From Flavobacterium album (GTDB lineage Bacteria; Bacteroidota; Bacteroidia; Flavobacteriales; Flavobacteriaceae), in contig NZ_CP029186.1 in assembly GCF_003096035.1 (NCBI RefSeq), forward strand, positions 1,625,001-1,689,000: DNA of 64,000 bases, written 5' to 3'. Position numbers and translations under genes: made by a program. Below the pieces are notes generated by a model, which made no database searches, had not been told where the DNA came from, and was given only the letters and a program-made list of their open reading frames with translations. Numbering within the stretch: position 1 is the first letter of the stretch; each line of letters starts with the position of its first letter. Positions 61,378 to 64,000 of this stretch are shown piece after piece.

Positions 61378-61866
61378 TTATTCTTTTCGGAATACCATTT
61401 TGGCATCAATTGCGACATGCCTTATTTCCCCGTCTACGGTTACTTCAATTTCGCGAAGGGCAGGTACGGATAGCGTAATTAGATTGCCGGTTTTAGCATA
61501 GTTGGTATGTGTTTTGATTCCATCATGAACAAAAGTTGTCTGGACATTATATGGAGTAAATTTATACGTGCCTTCATCTGTTGCAGTGACACAATTCGTT
61601 CCTTCTGAAGGAATTGTGCTTGTAACGGTTTTAATGGTGTTTATGTTTCCGAATTCTACATACGAATCCGTATAGCAGGATCCAAGTTCAGTAAGAATAT
61701 CGGTTGAGGGTGTTCCGTCTCCATTGCCATCAAAAGCACGGTTACTCGTTACTGATATAAGCTTCCATTTTCCTTGTAGGGGCACATCAGGAGTGCTGTC
61801 GTCGTTTGAACATGAGAATGCCATGAAGGCGGCTGCTGCGAAAGCTGCCATTGTCATTTTTTTCAT
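61378..61866 (-). CDS. Lipocalin-like lipoprotein, copy 2
   Basis: The 162-residue product is a paralogue of copy 1: signal MKKMTMAAFAAAAFMAFSC, GKWKLISVTSNRAFDG and the Asp loop DGNGDG, then CYTDSYVEF matching CFTDSYLQF. The copies have diverged clearly in the last two thirds, so the duplication is not recent. They stand on each side of the NAD-salvage operon. Confidence 0.75.
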   Translation of the reverse strand: MKKMTMAAFAAAAFMAFSCSNDDSTPDVPLQGKWKLISVTSNRAFDGNGDGTPSTDILTELGSCYTDSYVEFGNINTIKTVTSTIPSEGTNCVTATDEGTYKFTPYNVQTTFVHDGIKTHTNYAKTGNLITLSVPALREIEVTVDGEIRHVAIDAKMVFRKE

Positions 61867-62090
61867 TTTGATTGATTTGATTGATGATTATTATTTAGTT
61901 GCGGACAACCATACTAATAGTCGATCAATAACGGTATTTGTTACACTTTTCTTATAAAAAAAGTAAAGCAGTCCCGTCTTTTTTAATCAATGAAGGATAA
62001 GTGATTGTCTTTTAATTTGTTGAGATAATTTTTTTGTAATAAAATTTTTCGTACGGATATGTAAATAACAAAAAATAGAATGGTGCGATT
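61867..62090. other. A+T-rich gap before surE end
   Basis: About 220 bases without a recognised gene, RNA or repeat. It holds the leader of the lipoprotein gene and the 3' side of surE, for which no clear terminator was seen. Confidence 0.4.
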
Positions 62091-62870
62091 CTATTTTTTG
62101 TTAAGGTTCCACCCGTTCAGTCCCTGTATTGCATGATGCGCTGTCAGGTCGAATTGTACCGGGACCATAGAAATATAGCCATTAGCCAAAGCCCATTCGT
62201 CGGTATCTTCGCCGTTGTCAAGGTTAACGAACTTTCCGCCCAGCCAGTAATAATCGCGCCCCATTGGGTTGGTGCGTTTGTCAAAACTCTCCGCCCACAT
62301 GGCTTTTGCCTGGCGGCACACTTTTATGCCTTTGATATCCTTCTCTTTCAGCTTAGGGAAATTCACGTTCAGGATCACACCTTCGGGCAGCCCGTTCTGC
62401 AGCACCTGCTCGGTAATCTTTTTGATAAAGGGCTTTATGGACTCAAAGTCGGCATTCCAGTTGTAGTCCAATAAAGAGAACCCAATTGCGGGAATCCCCT
62501 CGATGCCGGCCTCCACTGCGGCGCTCATTGTACCGGAATAGATCACATTGATAGAAGAGTTGGAACCGTGGTTCACACCGCTCACGCACAGGTCGGGCTT
62601 GCGGTGCAGTATCTCATTTACGGCAAACTTTACACAGTCGACCGGTGTTCCGCTGCAGCTGTATTCGGTTTCGATATCCGGGTCGATGTTTACCTTGTTG
62701 ATATAAAGCGTACTGTTGATGGTGATGGCATGGCCTGTGCCGGATTGCGGGCTGTCGGGTGCGACCACAACCACATCGCCAATCTGTTTCATTACCGATA
62801 TAAGCGCCCGTATCCCGGGTGCGGATATACCGTCGTCGTTTGTAACTAATATCAATGGTTTTTTCTTCAT
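62091..62870 (-). CDS. surE: 5'-nucleotidase SurE
   Basis: The 259-residue protein has the full SurE pattern: LILVTNDDGISAPGIRAL at the start (metal-binding Asp-Asp), VVAPDSPQSGTGHAIT, PDLCVSGVNHGSNSSINVIYSGTMSAAVEA and a late VNFP. It removes phosphate from nucleoside monophosphates. I start at MKKKPLIL. A TTG start six codons upstream would add MNFAIA-like residues and is less likely. SurE could affect nucleotide pools near the NAD genes, but the link is only positional. Confidence 0.95.
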   Translation of the reverse strand: MKKKPLILVTNDDGISAPGIRALISVMKQIGDVVVVAPDSPQSGTGHAITINSTLYINKVNIDPDIETEYSCSGTPVDCVKFAVNEILHRKPDLCVSGVNHGSNSSINVIYSGTMSAAVEAGIEGIPAIGFSLLDYNWNADFESIKPFIKKITEQVLQNGLPEGVILNVNFPKLKEKDIKGIKVCRQAKAMWAESFDKRTNPMGRDYYWLGGKFVNLDNGEDTDEWALANGYISMVPVQFDLTAHHAIQGLNGWNLNKK

Positions 62871-63014
62871 AGCTATGGCAAAATTCAAAATAAGTATCGT
62901 ACTTTTACGTTTGCTAAATTACGCAATTTTGCAAAGCTGTCGTTTGATGATGATTTTTTGGGGTTGATTGATTTTTGGCACGCTTTTTAATGTAATTGAT
63001 AATAAGATAATCTA

Positions 63015-64000
63015 ATGAATGCCGTTATAAAGTTTATGAAAAGAAATTATAAAATAGTTATAGTTGTCGCTGTGCTTTCAGTGGCGCTATGGAGTTTTAT
63101 GCCCGGTAAGCCTAAAAAAGCTAACGATCCCGAAAAGGATAAACTGCTTTTGGAGCTCCTGACATTTGTGATAGAGAAAGGCCACTACGACCCGGCAGCC
63201 ATTGACGATACATTTTCGAAAGGCGTTTATAAAGATTACCTGCAGCAAATAGATCCTTCGAAGAGGTTCTTTACGCAGGCTGATATCGACGAGTTTTCAA
63301 AATACGAAGACAAAATCGATGATATGATAAACGAAAGGGACCTTACGTTTTTTGATCTTACCAACCAAAGGCTGTTGGAACGGATCAAGGAGTCTGAAGG
63401 CTTCTATAAAGAGATTCTTGCCAAGCCTTTCGACTTTACTAAAAACGAGAACTTTAGCGTAGACTACGATAAGCAGCCTTATGTAAAGAACGATGCCGAA
63501 CTGAAAGAACGTTGGGAGAAGCAGCTGAAGCTGTCTGTGCTTTCGACAATTACCGATAAGCAAAAGCTGCAGGAAGAGATCGCAAAAAAGAAAACTGATA
63601 AGGCAACTGAACCGCAAAAGTCGTTTGCCGACCTTGAAAAAGAAGCACGTGAATCTACACTGAAGTCGCTTAATGATTACTTCAGCTTTATGAAAGACTT
63701 TAAACGTGACGAATGGTTCAGCATGTACCTGAACGCCATTGCAGAGCGTTTCGATCCGCATACTTACTACTTTGCACCGGACGATAAAGAGAAATTCGAC
63801 ACCAGCATGAGGGGCTCCCTTGAAGGTATTGGCGCCAGGCTGCAGAAAAAAGGAGATTATATCGAGATATCAGAACTGATACCCGGCGGCCCGGCATGGA
63901 GGGGTAAAGAGCTTGAGCAGGGCGACCTTATCATGAAAGTGGCGCAGGGCACAGGCGACCCGGTAGATATCGCAGGTATCCGCCTTGACGACGTGGTTAA
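63015..64000 (+). CDS. C-terminal processing peptidase (Tsp/Prc-type), 3' end outside window
   Basis: About 328 residues are visible. The start MNAVIKFMKRNYKIVIVVAVLSVALWSFMPG gives a signal anchor; the ATG seven codons later is possible. A helical N-terminal domain as in Tsp/Prc (FVIEKGHYDPAAIDDTFSKGVYKDYLQQIDPSKRFF, then ERFDPHTYYFAPDD) and the first half of a PDZ domain (SLEGIGARLQKKGDYIEISELIPGGPAWRGKELEQGDLIMKV) follow. The Ser/Lys catalytic dyad lies beyond the window. The family trims or degrades periplasmic proteins from the C-terminus. Confidence 0.9.
   Translation, partial: MNAVIKFMKRNYKIVIVVAVLSVALWSFMPGKPKKANDPEKDKLLLELLTFVIEKGHYDPAAIDDTFSKGVYKDYLQQIDPSKRFFTQADIDEFSKYEDKIDDMINERDLTFFDLTNQRLLERIKESEGFYKEILAKPFDFTKNENFSVDYDKQPYVKNDAELKERWEKQLKLSVLSTITDKQKLQEEIAKKKTDKATEPQKSFADLEKEARESTLKSLNDYFSFMKDFKRDEWFSMYLNAIAERFDPHTYYFAPDDKEKFDTSMRGSLEGIGARLQKKGDYIEISELIPGGPAWRGKELEQGDLIMKVAQGTGDPVDIAGIRLDDVV

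Overview
The window reads as a chromosome segment of a Flavobacterium-like member of the Bacteroidota (Flavobacteriaceae). The evidence is A+T-rich intergenic DNA, little sign of Shine-Dalgarno sequences, many exact matches to the Bacteroidota promoter -7 element TAnnTTTG, TonB-dependent and porin-like envelope proteins, a mevalonate-pathway pair (class II HMG-CoA reductase plus a GHMP kinase) and a coaX-OMP-TPR-lptC-CNNM-ppiD gene cluster. No ribosomal RNA is present. One tRNA (Phe) is present.

Layout. (1) 1-7.1 kb, chromosome: the end of an aspartyl-protease/PDZ protein, an ECF sigma / membrane anti-sigma-like / outer-membrane barrel operon, a secreted unknown protein, and an MscS channel coupled to a thioredoxin-domain (SSP411/YyaL-type) protein. 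(2) About 7.2-36.2 kb, prophage-like element: a lipoprotein gene and an S24 (LexA-like) repressor on the minus strand, then a long rightward block. This block holds small early genes, a beta-helix tail-spike, a sigma-like regulator, small and large terminase, a tail-assembly protein with an apparent -1 frameshift, tail genes, tape measure, protease/scaffold, major capsid, portal, connector, tail fibre, and a lysis cassette ending at a strong terminator beside tRNA-Phe. I see no integrase, transposase, excisionase or replication gene, although no structural gene looks broken. (3) 36.2-44.1 kb, chromosome: coaX and an envelope-biogenesis operon ending with a PpiD-like chaperone. (4) 44.2-52.8 kb: mevalonate genes on the minus strand, and dipeptidyl peptidase IV with two POT peptide transporters and a thioredoxin on the plus strand. 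(5) 52.8-64 kb: comEC, an NlpC/P60 peptidase, lpxB, a predicted nicotinamide-riboside uptake and salvage operon (TonB receptor, PnuC, NadR-like) bracketed by two paralogous lipoproteins, surE, and the start of a C-terminal processing protease.

The most striking features are inside the prophage. Six copies of one palindrome (WGAA-N4-TTCW) lie on both sides of the repressor gene and overlap predicted promoters, so the repressor probably controls the early operon, itself and the flanking lipoprotein gene. About 25 copies of a G+C-rich hairpin repeat, nearly all in the direction of transcription and often paired, fill most of the longer gaps between 9.5 and 28.7 kb; I found none in the surrounding chromosome. 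Other intergenic repeats accompany them. The tail module lies before the head module, and two tail-tube-like paralogues sit on either side of the portal. Together with the missing mobility genes, this suggests either a defective prophage or a maintained particle-forming element.
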